NCBI GenBank assembly: GCA_037783415.1
Contig: JAZGTN010000037.1
Coordinates: 4,092,001 to 4,156,000, forward strand
Direction: 5' to 3'
Source of the DNA: Leptasterias polaris
Taxonomy: Eukaryota; Echinodermata; Asteroidea; Forcipulatida; Asteriidae
Length of the DNA: 64,000 bases
Below, in pieces: positions 42,700-57,600 of this stretch. The position numbers and the translations under genes are program-made. The notes beneath the pieces were generated by a model. The model did not search any database and was not told the origin of the DNA. It was given only the letters and a program-made list of their open reading frames with translations. The number at the start of each line of letters is the position of its first letter. Positions within the stretch are counted from its first letter, which is position 1.

Positions 42700-45600
42700 A
42701 ATGATTCCAGATAATTTGACAGAGAAGTGAGATGAAAATGCAGTATTTAGAGCATGTATAGAGCTGCCAATATTTGCATCTTGCAATCAGGGAGATTTTG
42801 CACAACAATCAGGGAGATATTTGGGATTATTGGTTTCCATAATCAGGGAGATTTTCATAATTGTTCATCAGAACATGGAAAGATAGGGTTTTTTTTTTTT
42901 CAGGGAATTTTCTGCAGAATCAGGGAGAGTTGGAAGCTCTGGAGCATCTAATGTTTGTTGTTCGCGTGTATTTCTCATTCTGAATAACCCTTGGCTAGAA
43001 GGCAGAGTCAGATAAATCTGAAATCCATCCAAGATGGCAGCCAGAAGTCCGACCAATCCAATTGTTATTAACAGGTCCCTGGGACTGGCCAACCTCTTTA
43101 TAACAGGAACGTTGTTATAAGAGGACAGCCAAACAAAGAAACACTAAGCAGAAATGAGATTCAGTACTTCAGAATGTACTCTTTATAAGCAGAACCTCTT
43201 TATAACAGTGCGCTTTATATTAATGAGGGTCAACTGTAAAAGAAAAAAAAAGTATGATTTCAGATAAAAAGACTTAAATCTCTCATCCCCTACAGACCTA
43301 AATGCTTATTTGTTGAAATCCATCAACAAACCAAAATCTAAGACAAATGTAATTGTTGAAACTCAAATGATCATGATCATGCATGCATTAGAATTTGGTT
43401 TGTAGCCTAGCTGACTATTTGGCTTCAGAGGCGCTGAAGTTCGTTCACTGAGTATTCAGCCAAGAAATTGTTAGTGACAAACCATTTTGTAGACACAAAT
43501 AAGGCTGGCAATCTGACTTAATGTACACTTTATATACGGGCTAGTATTCCTCAAAAACAAGCGGAGAGGACTCGTCACGATCCTGCATGCACCAGATCTT
43601 TTTCTTTACTCATAAAGCAACATTTTTTCACAGGCTTTTTCTTATTTTATTCTTGTGCTGTAATTAGTAGATAGTTAGTCACGTGACACTGGCTCCTGAA
43701 ATAGGCTATATCCGAATTGGCGGCTACGGCTACAGCTGTTGCTAAGGGTGTTGCTTAGGACGTCCTATACTTCAACGTATGATGATGCAATTATCTAGCC
43801 ATAGCCATAGCCGCCAATTCGAACACCGTCTAACATCAGACATGCAACAAGAACACACTCTCCCTATCGGTGATTGATTGCCAGTGCAAATTTCCCAAAG
43901 CCACATGCTCACACCTCGTCTTTTTTGACCAATCAGAGCTCAATGCCTGAATCCTGGATGGAAAAAGACTTCATAATTTCTTGACACTCCCATGCACTAT
44001 TAGATCATTCGTTTGGATGGATTACCAAAGCAACGAGCAGAAGACAGGCAAGCGGGCGGGCGGCCATCTTACCTTGTGCCGATAGACTGGCACCCTGACT
44101 CGGGTTGGTGCAGGACACTTTCATACGGACTTGAAACGGTCTGAGGAGGATGTGTTTATTGGTCAATATTTTGCCTACATTGAATATTCATAACTTGTAT
44201 CCCATCGGGTCTCAGTTTTGCAGAACAACCCCTATGGATTCTCACTAACACTGTTATGGTGTTTCTGGCATGGTTGGCAGCGGTTGGCAGCACATCATAT
44301 TGTAAAACCATTCAGGTTGCTATAAAAATGGGTCTCATAATTCAAAAACTTAGCATACCTGTTATCAACAAACTGCGCCTCAGAATCGTTAAGTAGATTG
44401 ATGGCGCATTATAAATGATTTATATTATTATTATTATTATTATTATTATTAAATGGAACTGATCATAACCATTCCTTACAGGAACTGTAATCAGAACGGT
44501 TCCTTACAGGAACTGTAATCAGAACGGTTCCTTACAGGAACTGTAATCAGAACGGTTCCTTACAGGAACCGTAATCAGATATATGTTTTTTTATAGGAAC
44601 TGTACTGGTTTTCTTGACTGTTCGACTAGTCTGCTCTAGTCTTTGTCAAAAGACGGAAACCTCTTTTTGTCCACCACCAGGTTAGGCATTAAAATCTTTA
44701 TTATCGGAAAGAGACAAATTTTTTTTTTTAATGACCTCTCAGGAAAAAGGCATTGTATTGCTTAGCCAAGTATATTTGTATGTCTGCTAAGTTAAAGGAA
44801 ATCAATGTTTAAAATAATTAGTTCAACACTGATGCTTATGCTAACTCCTCCGTCATGATGTAAACTGCAATTTGTATTTTTAAATTTTTGTTGTAACCCT
44901 TCCCCAGGGTAATGGGGTATGTTCCTTTTGGAATAAAATACTAATCAATCAATCAATTATCCAATTACCAACCTACACATATTCGTCAGACACAAATACT
45001 TAACCAAGTATTAAAGGGAAACTCACTGTATACATTTTAAAAATATTTTTGGGTTGAACAAAGAAAAACTGACTAGAGCAGGACTTGAACCTGCGACTTC
45101 TGGATTAACGTGCTGGTGCTCTACATGTACCAACTGAGCTATCTAGACCTAATGTTGGCGGTCTCCCCATTTTGTCAAAATCTTTCTTCCGGGTGCATGT
45201 TAAGCCGGAGGTCGCAGGCTTAAGCTCTTGTCCTTATTATACCCCAAAATATGTAACCACTAACAGATTATTCATTTTAATTTTTATTGTGCCTGTGCAA
45301 ATGATCATCCACATTCATGCATGTGAATACTTGTTTTTGATTGAAAGACCAAGCTAGAAAAATAAACAAATGTACCAAGTCAATTAATACTACCTCAGTG
45401 CAAGGAGTTAAAACTATGGGTATATAAATTCAATATTTGCCATACTTTATGACATGTAACAAAGTGTAACAAAGTGCCCTTTCTTTGAGAAACTACACAA
45501 ACAGGTCTACCCTAGTAATACATAAAAAAAATCATAACATCACGACAGAGGACACACAAATTGACAATCGACAAACGCCTTGACACGAGACACGGGACAG

Positions 45601-48600
45601 ATTTGAGCAACCACAAAAACTGGCAACAAAACGGAACGCAGTGTAAGAATCATGCCACACTCAAAACTGGTACGAAATCAGCAACACTTTTATCCACACA
45701 ACATCCAACCGTTATCTGTTGTTTGTTTGTTAGTTGTAGGAAGAGGGAGCAAACAAAATCAGGCCAATCAGGGATAAACAAAATGCAACATAATAATTAT
45801 TAGCAAACAAAATGAAATATTACAAACTGAATGTAAAGTTAACCAATTCGAGGTGAAGATTTTTTTCTTCTGTGGACCTTTCACATGCTTCCCGTGTGAA
45901 TATGCAGTAACCAATACCGATTCTCATCACACCATAATAGGATTAGACTAGTTTGCCATTCGAGCCTCCGTTTAGGTCAACAGGGGGTGTGTTTTAATCA
46001 ACCTGACCAGAAAACAGGTTTCTGAAGTCAAATTTACTGACCGAAACAGTTTCCAAGAGCTATGCAACAACAGACTAGAACAATCTTGTGAAAATTAATG
46101 TTCTCAAAAGATATGTCTTTTTATTTTATTTTCAAGTGATGGAAATTTCAAATTTTATGACATGATTGGTATTCTTCAGCGTTTCTCATTATTTTTAAAG
46201 AATGTAATTGGCACTTTTTGTTAGTTTTTAGAATCCGCCATTTTGAAGCCAAGCCTAACCGAGCTAACACAGTTACGGTTTGGTCGAAACAGCTGTGTCA
46301 CTATGGCACAACTGAACTTGCAAGTTGCTTTTATAACGTATGACCAAATCTCAAACACGTTTCTGGTCAGGGTTGTCAAAATGCGCCCAAGGAATCAAAT
46401 GAGAGAAATCCAAGATGGTTACAGCATGGCAAAGGTGTACTGAGGGGGTCAGAGGTCACTAGCATTAGCAACCACACTCTGCACCAATTTATTAAACCAG
46501 TCGAATCACATCAAAGTGTACAACAACAAAAAATTACCAAATAGACAATAAAAAAAATCGATCTGTTTCTAACAGTTTTCAAGAATGTTATTAAGAAGAA
46601 GCCACATTAGTATTTTGGCTACATGCTTGATGTTTCACATTTCACAGTATGTAAATGAAGCTAATTCAAACCAACTTTTAGCAGACAGAATTTTTACTCT
46701 TTTTTGAAACAATCCCAAAATAGGATTGGGAATTTTAGAAAGTGTTTTCTTTGTAGAAACTACACTTGAACTTTTTTCTTGACATCGGAGGTGTGTGAAG
46801 ACTGAGAGAGGACTAAGAGAGTGGACTAGAAATGACTACGTGATAAAAAGCTTCAGCTTCAGGGAGTGATTGCCCTATCATGAACAGCCATCACGTTTTA
46901 TGCTTTGTCATAATGTCCTCAAGGTGATGTTTATTCCACTGTTGCCATAGTAACAGACAGCAGAACCAAGATTTATCACCTGTCTTTCGCATCAAGATGA
47001 GTCAAAAAAAATTTGCCTTAAACAAACTTGTAATGTTTATATACAAATGAAAACTGAACTCAAGAAAAGATCTTTTTATGTGTCATGTACTTCTGATGTG
47101 ACTCAACTCTTTCCCTTGTCAACAGAAACTGAGCAAGAAAAAACGAGCCGCAAAGAAAACTTAAAATATCCTTCCACCGATGAAAGTTAAGTTCATGAAT
47201 ATGAGCACCGCATTTTGGTTTCAGTAGGAAATGAAATTTCCAAGGATTTCTGACACTTTTGGATTGAAATACTGAGAAAATCAGTCATTGCGTTTTTGTG
47301 TGTACACTTTGAGGGCCTAACTTCAAAAGCTTGTCAGCACAAAAATTATCTTCCCACAGAAATACCTTGCACAGAAGAAAGGGGTTACCAGGCAAAATAC
47401 CATTGTTCTCTCACACTGGTGCCCTGGTTTTGTTTGTATGTTTGTTTTTTCCCCCTCCTTCTTTTTCTTAGTGTTTCAGGTTTTTGTTTTAGTTCTTTTA
47501 ACTTTGCTAAGTAAATTTATCTGCTGAACAGCCTTGTGGAATTAGGCCCCCTGGGGTCTGTCTTGTCTAAGAAATGCTTACTTCTGATGATAGGGCGAAA
47601 CACGTTCTTCATGCGGTCGGACTCTGGGGCTACCGTCTAGAGCGGTGAACGAGGGAAAGCTACAGAGTGAATAAAATAACCAACGAAACAAAGAGCGACA
47701 TGCTAGGTGAGTCAAACAGTGTGATGTGTGCGGTCGGGAGGCACGATGGCGTGCAATGGGTTAGTGGCGGCAAAATGGTCTCTAAAATTACAAACACTGG
47801 GAGGAAAGGCGGCTGACAGTTGAATGCATCTAAATCTAAATATGATGAATGTAAAAGTTTTTCTTTGAAATGTGTTTTAGAATGGAAAAGCACTAGAACT
47901 GGTTAAGACCTTTGTTGAGAAGTCAATGATAATAATCTTTAAAAATGTGTTAGAGTGTTTAAATTTTCTTAGTTCTTTTTTTATTTTGCTAAGTAAATTT
48001 ATCTGCTTAATAGTTTTATGGAAAAACACTAGAAATGTTTAAGCTCATTGTTGAGAAGTCAATGTAAAATAATTCATATTTGTTTAGTTGATTTATACGA
48101 ATTAACTCAACAGGGAATAATCAGCTGAAAGGCTGACGTTGTGTTTGGAGTCATACCAAAATTTAAGTTTTGTTAATCATTTTTTTTCTTCAAAATTGGA
48201 ATCAAATCAAATCACATTCGAATGCAGTTTCAATATTCCTCAATAAAATGATTTATCCAGTTGAAACCTGTACAGGATGAGTGTTTGAATGAAGTATTTC
48301 ACTTCAAACAAGGTCAAGAACCAGATATAGTTTTGACAATGTTATTCCCTTTCTATTGTCTTCGATAATGAGGGTCATGTGACAAGATTCGGGCCTTTTA
48401 ATTGGCTGTTAATAAATAAGTGTAACCAGTCTGTGATTGTGATTGTCCCTACTGTTTTGAAGTGACACACTTTCTCATGCAAGTGAAATTTAGTCCTTAG
48501 TAAGTGATAAGCCATTTGCAATTTAGATTTGAATGACGTCTGGTACCACGCTTCTTCGGTCACAAGTGAATGCTATGTTTGGACTCCTCAGACTAAAATA

Positions 48601-51600
48601 TCAGCCCTCATTCAAATTTAACTCACAAACGGCTTTCATACATGGTTCTGATAAGTATGTTTGGGTTCTATAAACTACACAAAGCATGGGAGCAGAGCAG
48701 CTTGTGGGATGGACACAAATAAAAATAAATCCAAAGCAAATATATACAAACTGACTCTACAATCTGATAAGGAAATCTAAAAGCCAAGTCCATGCGTAGA
48801 ACACAGACAACTTTACAAATTGCACACACATCAACGCTGACTATGAACAAACACATAGTTTGGCCACTCAGGAAAACCGACCAAGTTCAAGCAAGTTTGA
48901 TAACTTTTAGGCATTTTGTTGACAACGTTTGTTTGGCGTTTCACATGTTTGTATGCGGCAGAGGGGTAGTGAACAAGACAAATGAATACACGAGAATTCC
49001 ACGCCTGGAAATTTCATCTTTGAGAGGGCAAGGCCATTTTCAAATTGCAAAGGGCACTTCCATTGGAAAATCTTATAAAAGTCTAAAAGTCTATGGGAAA
49101 CTTTGGAAGGAACACCAAGGCCAAGACCACGGCAATGGAGGCCATGACCTCCAGGTAGTTCCAGGCCAAGAATTCAGCTAAGAGTTAATTGTCATAACTA
49201 CATGTTAGCTCATCTAATGAGATTCTGGTTAGCTATTAAAAGACCCGTAAACCTTTCAAAGAATGTTAAAGCCTGTTAATTGACCTTGTTGCAGAATGAA
49301 ACAGGAAGACTGTTTGATGTCACTGCCGTCTGCTATCCAAGTTCAAAATAATCTCAACTAATCCCTTCAGCAGAGAGACATTGCTGACACAAAGCTCTGA
49401 AATTAGGATCCAAATTTTATGAAGTATGTTGAAATGATAATATTTCCAATTTTTGGTAACCCCAGGAGTTCTAGATTTCAAGGAGCAGTATCCTAAGCAC
49501 TAGAGAAGTAGATCAAAGAGCAGGATTTCTTCACAAGAAAATAACCACAACTTTTTTCACTCGGCAAAGATTTTTAAAAGTCTGAATAGCACTCTGCACT
49601 ACTGACGTCCCTTTTGCTCAAAACACCTGACTTGTCAGACAGATATTCTACCATTTTCGCGATCACCGCAAAGTCGACGAGCCAAACCACACTAGTAATC
49701 TAGTCAGTACACGAGAGTAAACTTAAAACTAAGAGATGTAAACGCGCGTATGTTATGAAATTTGACACGTTTGTCTAAAATTCGGGTACTTTGCTTCTAT
49801 GTTTAGATTAGTGCGGATTGCTTTTAAGATAGGAGTTTGAAACTTTTCATTCCGGTCACTTCCATTGGTTTACATATTGTTCCCTGGACTCGAGTTCCAT
49901 ACCCTAACCCCCCTAGTGGTCTTTGGCTACATGTACATACCCTCCTGAATCCTCTAAAATACTCCACTCTAAATAACTCAAAACCCAACTGTTTGGTCTC
50001 TGATGAGATTGGTGTGCGTGGCCCAATGCCAAGCTTTTGTTGTTTGGCCCTGCAGCACTATACCCAACAAAGTCAGACAATGTGCTGAGAAGGATTTTGG
50101 AGGATTTGGAACTGTTAGTGTTAATCAATGACTGTTAAGCTGTTAATGGAATAAATGAATGGATTTTGTTAGAACCGAAGACTATAAAAGCATGGCTGGA
50201 CTTTTAAAATGTACTGAAGAAAAAAATGGAACAAAGACAAAAGGCAACATGTAGTGCATGGAACATTGTTATAGTGGAATTAAAAAGCAACTACATGTAA
50301 ATTAGCACACAGAACAAGACTGACACATTCAACTGTTAATGTCATTCAAGTACATTATCAAATTCATTTCTCAAGGGATTCAGAAAAGATACAGTATTGG
50401 GAAGTGAGGAATGCAAAAAGGTGTCTGAACTTCTGGGCAGAGTTTCATAGAGCTGCTTAAACACAAAAATTTGCTAAGCACAACAAAATAATGCTTAACG
50501 GAATAAGGTTACCAGCCAAAACATAATTTCACATATGCCCTGGTATCCTGCTCATTTCTGCTGAGCAGAAAATTGTTGAGCGATATCTTCTGCTTAAGCA
50601 GCTTTATTGGGCCCCAGTTTAAATATTGTACAGGGGCAAACCCTGGGGCTACACAAGGTGCAACCCTGAGTCTACCTTTTGTTTGATTTTGCATTCGTCC
50701 CTAAATCGTTGCAAACTCTGTTCTGAGAACGCCTTGATACATGTAAGTCATGTATGAGTTAGTGGCTACAGCTGTTGCTAAGATTGTTGCTATGGGCATC
50801 ATAAGCTTCAGCGTATATAATGTGGTATTCAAGCCACAGCCGCAGTCGCTAATTTGTACACGGCTTGTAAAAGCTGAATCCTGAAAATGGGGACTTTTAA
50901 AAACTTTTTGGTTGTTTGTTCTCAAAAAGAGTACATTTTGATCAGAATGATTCTATCGTAAACTCAACACTGACATTATTGCATTGAAACTTTAAAGATC
51001 TTTCACAATGCTGTACCTTTTCTGCCAATTATTCAATGAATCTCATGATAAAAGGTTAAAGAATGAGGTTTAATTTGACGTCACAATTTCAAAGTTAACT
51101 CTTAGTAGTGGATGACAATTAAAAGAACCTCTGGCAAAATCTACTTTGTTAAAAACTCTCAAAGTTTGATCTTAGTCTCGTGAATGTGACTGACAAATTG
51201 TTAGCAGTGTCAAATGATCCAAGTAGATAATACTAAATCAAGACTTTATTTTACTTTCAAGAAACTTTCGATGGTGAGATATCAAGTTATAAGATTTCAA
51301 ATAATAAGCTTTCAAAGATGATATTGTTAGTCCACATTCCCCCCCTCTCTGCCGCTACACATGGACAGGCATGACAGGACAGCTCTTTAATCGTGTATTA
51401 TTTCACTTTATGAAGAAAGACAAATTGAGCTATGATTCAATGGATTCTTTCACAGGGAGATTTATTCATTTTAATTTAGGATTTATTGTATTTTAGGAAT
51501 GTCTCAAAGGATTTATTGTTTGAATTAAATTCTTAATTGAAATGATTTTTGGGGGGGAAACTTTTATAGATCCTTACCTATTTGCAGAAGCTGGGTGCGA

Positions 51601-54600
51601 GGATTTCTTGTGACGGGCCACAGGTTCGCAAGTCATGGGGGTGACCGGCTGGTAGTGGACCTTACTGACTGCTATACCAGTCCCAAACGTCTGCTGCGGA
51701 CGAAGTATCATGGATGATGTCGTCCGGTACACGGCAGCGGGCTGGGGTTCAGTCCGGTACGAGTTAGCGGGTTGGGGCTCCTGGTACAGGGTCATAGACT
51801 GGGAGTGGGCGCTCATGTTGTGGGAAGCAACGCTCATGTTCGAGGGGGTGTGAGAGATGGTGGCGTAGCTGGAGGTGTACTCGGAGACGTGGGTGTAGAC
51901 AGGAGTTCTTTGGGAGTGGTAGGGGGAGCCATTGGGTGCTAGCTGCACGGCTAAAGAGGAACTGTGAGAGGAGCTACTTGAAGATTGCTGGGAGGAGATG
52001 GAGTGATGGCGATTGCGATTCCCTCCATTTTGGAAGTCACTCGCGGCCGATGAATGACTGGAACCCCGTTCTGAAGGAGCAGGTTGGTCAGTGTAATCAT
52101 GATAATCAGTCTGATCTAGCCTCTGATCTGGTTGATCAGTCCGCGGATCGTACGGCTGATTGATGTAGCTATTCACTTCCTCAAATTCAAATTTCTTAGG
52201 ACCCTGCAGCCGGCTGGCATAGTTCTGGTACTGCTGGGATCGGTAAGAAGTCCGACTCCGGTAGGGAGTGTACTCAGTTGAGCTCTGATCCTCAGAGTTC
52301 TGACTTTGTACGCTGTTGGATTTCAGAATAAGATTGCCCAACGAATGGTGCTTCTTGGGGGAAGCCGGCTGGCTCAGGGATGTGGGTTGCTGATGGTATT
52401 CCAGGTCGTCATCAGGTTGCGGGAAGTCCTGGCGTGCCGATAATATCTGCAGATCATGCAGGGAGGCGGCATGATGCCGCAACGGGGCGGGGTCATACTC
52501 CCTCGGAGTTGAACCCAACTCCGGGGATTCATGGTACCGTCCAGTTTTGTTCAGCGATCGGAAACTGCTAGTCTGATACTCTGGGGGTGGCACCCTCGCT
52601 GAGGAGCTCCCTTTGTTTCCTGAGTTTGACGGGTTTCTATGGCGACGGGGGGAGTCGCCAGGGACATCTCCCTGCACATTTAACGAAGGGGTGCTCTTGC
52701 TGAAAGAGTCTGTGTAACTTACCGGGGGTTTGGGGTACGGCGGCTGGGGACGCTGGCTCTCAGGGTAATCAGCGGATCTCTGCGAGTGAAAACTGTCCTT
52801 GCTACTCACACTATTTGATCTTGATTGGAGTGGCTGACGATTAGGTAAGTCATCCGTCTGTCTCCTCGCAGGCTCCACACTACCCTCCTTTATCGAGGGC
52901 TCGTAAAAATTCAAACTCATCTTATTTCCACGAGGGGGCTTCTTAGCGTCACCCTTCTTGGACGCCTTCGGGGACTCTGTCTGCGGGAGACCGTCCGAGT
53001 AAATCTCCACCGGTAACGGCGGCTTGTTTTTCCGACTTTGTGACGGGGACCGCCAGCCTCCATTCAACAACTGACGTGGAACACTCTTGGAGCGTATTCT
53101 AGCTCCTTTCCGATCATCTAAGGTTTTAGTTCTACCTCGTTCCGACATGAATCCGAATCCAAATCGAGATGCTGGTGGAGTGTGAGGAGTGCTGGCCTTG
53201 CGGCCAGAGTGATTCAAGCTGTTATACTCATCCAGGGCCTTTTTCTCGGGGGTCGGCTCTTCTATTTCCAGGCCGAGTTTGTTGCGCAGATCAGCGAGCT
53301 GAACTTCAATGCTGTTCAGCTGACAGAGGAAGAAAAGGAATATTTGTCAGTGACTTTTGTTTTCCTTCAGTTGGTGTCATTGCATGTAGTTTAATGTTTT
53401 ACACAAGCGTTTGAATTATGACCTTTATTTACACATAAATAACTTTGTACTATTTAGGAACACTCCTCACATATCACATACATTTTTGTTTAAACAAAGT
53501 CCTTTCTTTCCTTGAATACAAAGTTGGCCATGTCCAAATTGGCGGCTAGAGCTCTGACTGGATTGCCGCGTCATCATGCGTTGAACTATAGGCAATCCTT
53601 AGCAACACCCTTAGTGACAGTCATAGCGGTAGCCGTAGCCGCCAATTTGGATAAAGTTAGATAAGACGGGTGGTATGGGCCCCAGAGAAGTACCACTAAT
53701 ATTTTGTATAAAGTCTCCCCTTAGAAGTAGTTCTTTAGCTCGGATGCACAGTTCCTTGGCCACTAGTTTTTTTACCCGGTGTTTTTAATGTGGATTAAAA
53801 TGAGAACTAATTTCTCAATTCCTACTTACCCTGAAGGCCGACTTCTTGTATGAATCTCTGCGTGTCCTACGGACTTTCTTGCTTATTGTTGGATCATTAG
53901 CGAGTTTCATGGCCGCCGTAGTAATCTTCGATTGGATCTCGTACTCACTCTCCAGTTTGGAAAGCCCATCATCCTGATCACAAAAATAGTTGAATATAAC
54001 AAATAAATAATATTTAGAGAATAACAGTGTGATGACCTGGGTCCAATTTCATAGAGCTGCTTAAGCAGACAGTTTTGCTTACAAATGTTGTGCTTAGCAA
54101 ACATTAGCAGGATACCAATTACAAATTGTGCATGTGACATGTCAATTTAGCTGGTTATCATTTTCTGGTAAGCATAATTTTGCTTTGCTTAGCTACTTTC
54201 TGTACTTAAGCAGCTCTATGAAATCGGGCCCTCATAGAACTGCTCAGGCAGAAACGATTGTTAACCATTTTTTTGCTAAAGCAGAAATAAGCAGGATACC
54301 AGTCACAAATTGTACATGTGATATGGTAGGTTGGCTGGTCACCTTATTCTGGTAAGCATAGTTTTGTTGTGCTTAGCCACTTTGTGTGCTTAAGCAGTTC
54401 TATGAAATTGGGCCCTGGTCTTCACTGCATGATAATGACCAGGCTGGGTACCGGCCACTGCTAGTGTACTGAGCTGAAGGCGCGGTCCATTTATTTATGT
54501 ATATATTTATTAATTTATTTATTTCTTATTTATCCTGGGTGATCCATTCAGTAAGAAAAACTCACTGAACTCCCATTCCCAGCTCACACAAAAACTACAA

Positions 54601-57600
54601 AAATGCAAATAGAATACAAGAATAAAAAGTTACTGAGAAAAACATTACACATTCATTAAAAACACTGGATCCTAGCTCATATAAAAACTACACAAAAGCA
54701 ATTAAAATATGGAAGAATAAAAAGCTACAAGGTATCAAATTACACATTCAATAAAAGACACTCAAAAACAGAGAAGAAAACCACAATGGAATAAGAAGAA
54801 ATGTCAGTGGAAATCGGATTAATTGAGCTGTTAGAGCTGCTTTAAAAATAGAATAAGATTTGTTGGTTGCGGAGATTTCAGATTATGCAGCAAGTTGTTC
54901 CAAGCCTGGACGTCCCTGAAATTAAACGCTCTTCCTCTTTCCATTCTAGGGGGCGGCAAGATCATATCACCGACAGTACTATTCCTACTTCCATGACAGC
55001 GTGATTAACTGACTGCAACAAAAACATTGCTCAGATAACTTGGAACGTTGCCTGCTAAACACTTTAAAACCATTAAGTTCTGAAGCCCATCATCCTGATT
55101 TACAGAAATAGTCGAATATGACAAATAGTTTATTATTAGAGAATAACAGTATGATGACCTGGTCTTTACTGCGTGATAATGACCGGGTTGGGGGCTGGTC
55201 ACTAGTAATGGATAGAGCTGAATGTAAGGTCCATTAACAGCGGCCAGCCACCAACATTTGAAGGCTTTCATCCTGGTTACAGAAATAGTTAAATACAACA
55301 AATAGTTCATAATAAGAGAAGACTGTATGAGGACCCGGTCTTTACTGCGTGATAATGACCAGGTTTGGGGTGGCCACTAGTAATGGATAGAGCTGAAGAT
55401 CCGGTCCATTAACAGCAAGTTTGGAAGCCCTTCATCCTGGTTAAAGAAATAGTCCAATATAACAAATAGTTTATAATAACTTATAGACAGCTCCCAATTG
55501 AACACACAACCATGTGTTATGTGTAAATACCGCCGCTCATGGCAGGCAGGAGTTTTACAAGTTTCTTCCGTGATTGGTCGGTGGACCACTTGGCTGCATA
55601 GACAAATTAAAACGCTTGACAAGGCTCAAAGCCAAAACTCAAGTAGACCTTATAAATGGCGTACATCGAAAACTATTTTAAGACCATTTCAGCATTATAA
55701 GCCTAAGCATGTATTAAAAGCATGGCATAATTTGTAACAAATAAATAAAACAACCTTTTACAGTTGTTTTTAAAATTTCTTTATCCCCTTCTAAATTAAT
55801 TCCCTAGAAACCATATGGGCTGCAAGCAGCTTGTCCCAAAACGGCCAAGGTCTGACCTACTTCCACTCAACCCTAAAGGTCAAAGTAAAGGTCATGTCCT
55901 GAATAGTCATTCACCAATGTTTCCCAAAACAACCGAATTCTACTGACTACTTTTCACAGATACTTTCACTGACAAATTTTGATTTCAAAACTCCACAATT
56001 CAACCTTCGTTCCAGCTTCTTCTAGTTAATTATAGCAAACAGCCATTTGGCTCTAGAAGCAGCTAAATTTGTCATTTCACAAGCAATCCATGAATCAGTT
56101 GAATCAGTTGTGGTCTTACCTCAGAATTGTGTTCAGGAGTGTTCACAGCCTTGTCAGAAAGTGTAAACGCCGTTGTGACTCTTGTCTTTGGGCGGGGCAG
56201 GGGTTCCCCGGGAATTCTGGGAAACTCAATTGGAAGTTCTCCCGTCAGCTCCTAAAATGTTGGTAAATAAAACCGCTCTTAATTTGTGTGATTAACTTTT
56301 CCAGTAACTGACGTCACTCTTGTGTGTTGATTCAACTCTCTTTAATTGAACGGTTGTATTAGGTGTGTACACATGTTTGTCACGCTTACGATACAAAAGA
56401 ACTCTCTTCGACACAAGAAAACGTTGACAAATATATCCTCTCTTAATTTGTGTGATTATCTTTTCCAGTAATTGACATGATTTTTCATTTTGATCCAACC
56501 CTTTTTAATTAAATGGTTGTATCAGGGGTTACACATGTTACACAGGCATGGAATTTGGTTCTTGGGAAAAAATTACGAAACTATTATTGAGTACAAGGGC
56601 TGACCTATTGTACACACAGTACAGGTTTTTATAGACAAAGATTTTGCTGGGTTTTTTTTCTCTGAGGGTAAACAAATCTGAAATCAGACTTAAGTAGGAA
56701 GAATGTCAAACTTGGAATAACAAAAAGGAGAAATCTCTTCAACACAACAAAATGTTGCAAATAAGACCGTTCTTAATTTGTGTAAATAACTTTTCCAGAA
56801 ATTGCTGTAATTCTCATATTTGCTTCAACCTTCTCTAATTGAATGGTTGCATCAAAAAAGTCTCTTCAAAATTTGTTTTAAATGCATAATTTCTTTTCAA
56901 ACAATTAATGATAACTAAAAACACAGTCTTGGAATTCATCTTTGAGAGGGCAAGGCCATTTTCATTTTGCAAAGTGCACTTCTATTAGAAATCTTAAAGT
57001 CTATGGGAAACTTTTGAAGGGGCACCAAGGCCAAGACCAGGGCAACAGAGATCATGGCCTCCGTGTAATTCAAGGCCTGTAAACAGCAATCTTATTTTTA
57101 GGAAGTACTACAGATTCATCATGATTTTTGGGGTCAACCATAGTAATAAAAAAAGAAAGATTTTTAGCCTTCGAGCAACTCTGCTAGGGTCGAAACGTCA
57201 GGCCACTAACTAATGTTTGCATTTATACCACAGGTCCTTTTGGTTGGTAGGCAGTTTGCAACAGCTAATTCTATTTTCTCAAAAAGAAAGAAAGAGTGAT
57301 ATCTTTTGATCACTGCAGTGCTCCACGATCACGCCATCTGATTCATTCAAAAGAACCTTCCACTGGAATGACATGACAGGTTTCCTGAGGACACAATGCC
57401 CTTCAACTTACGGCTTCAGTCAGACAGAGCTGCCTCAGACTGTCTAGTTTCTCCTGTAGGGTGTCCTGTAGAACCACCTTGCGTGCCTTGAGTGCTTCCA
57501 CCAGCTCCTTCCGTGCTGCCTCCCCCTCGATGGCCAGCAGCTCTCTTGAGGCTGTGGGAAAAACAAGAGAGTCTTTGTTGAACATGAACTCGTCAATATC

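Larger units (their letters stand above)
38916..44072 (-). other. FRMD4 intron, repeat-rich
   Basis: Holds family-A, family-B and pogo-like elements, a GACTGGTCC repeat, a foldback repeat at 42760-42946 and a poly-G tract at 42677-42699. No coding exon was recognised. Confidence 0.6.
44141..51577 (-). other. FRMD4 intron, repeat-rich
   Basis: Includes an (ATT)n microsatellite (44431-44450), 28-bp tandem repeats, a SINE, a hAT-related repeat and MITEs. 46200-46450 has a short plus-strand frame of unclear meaning. No FRMD4 exon was recognised. Confidence 0.55.

Noticed and set aside
45052..45156. Possible tRNA gene with GTT in the anticodon region
   Set aside because: Acceptor arm does not pair, there is a retroposon tail, and at least three relatives share that tail.
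47570..47600. CTGATGA followed closely by GAAAC
   Set aside because: Only six bases separate the boxes, so helix II cannot form.
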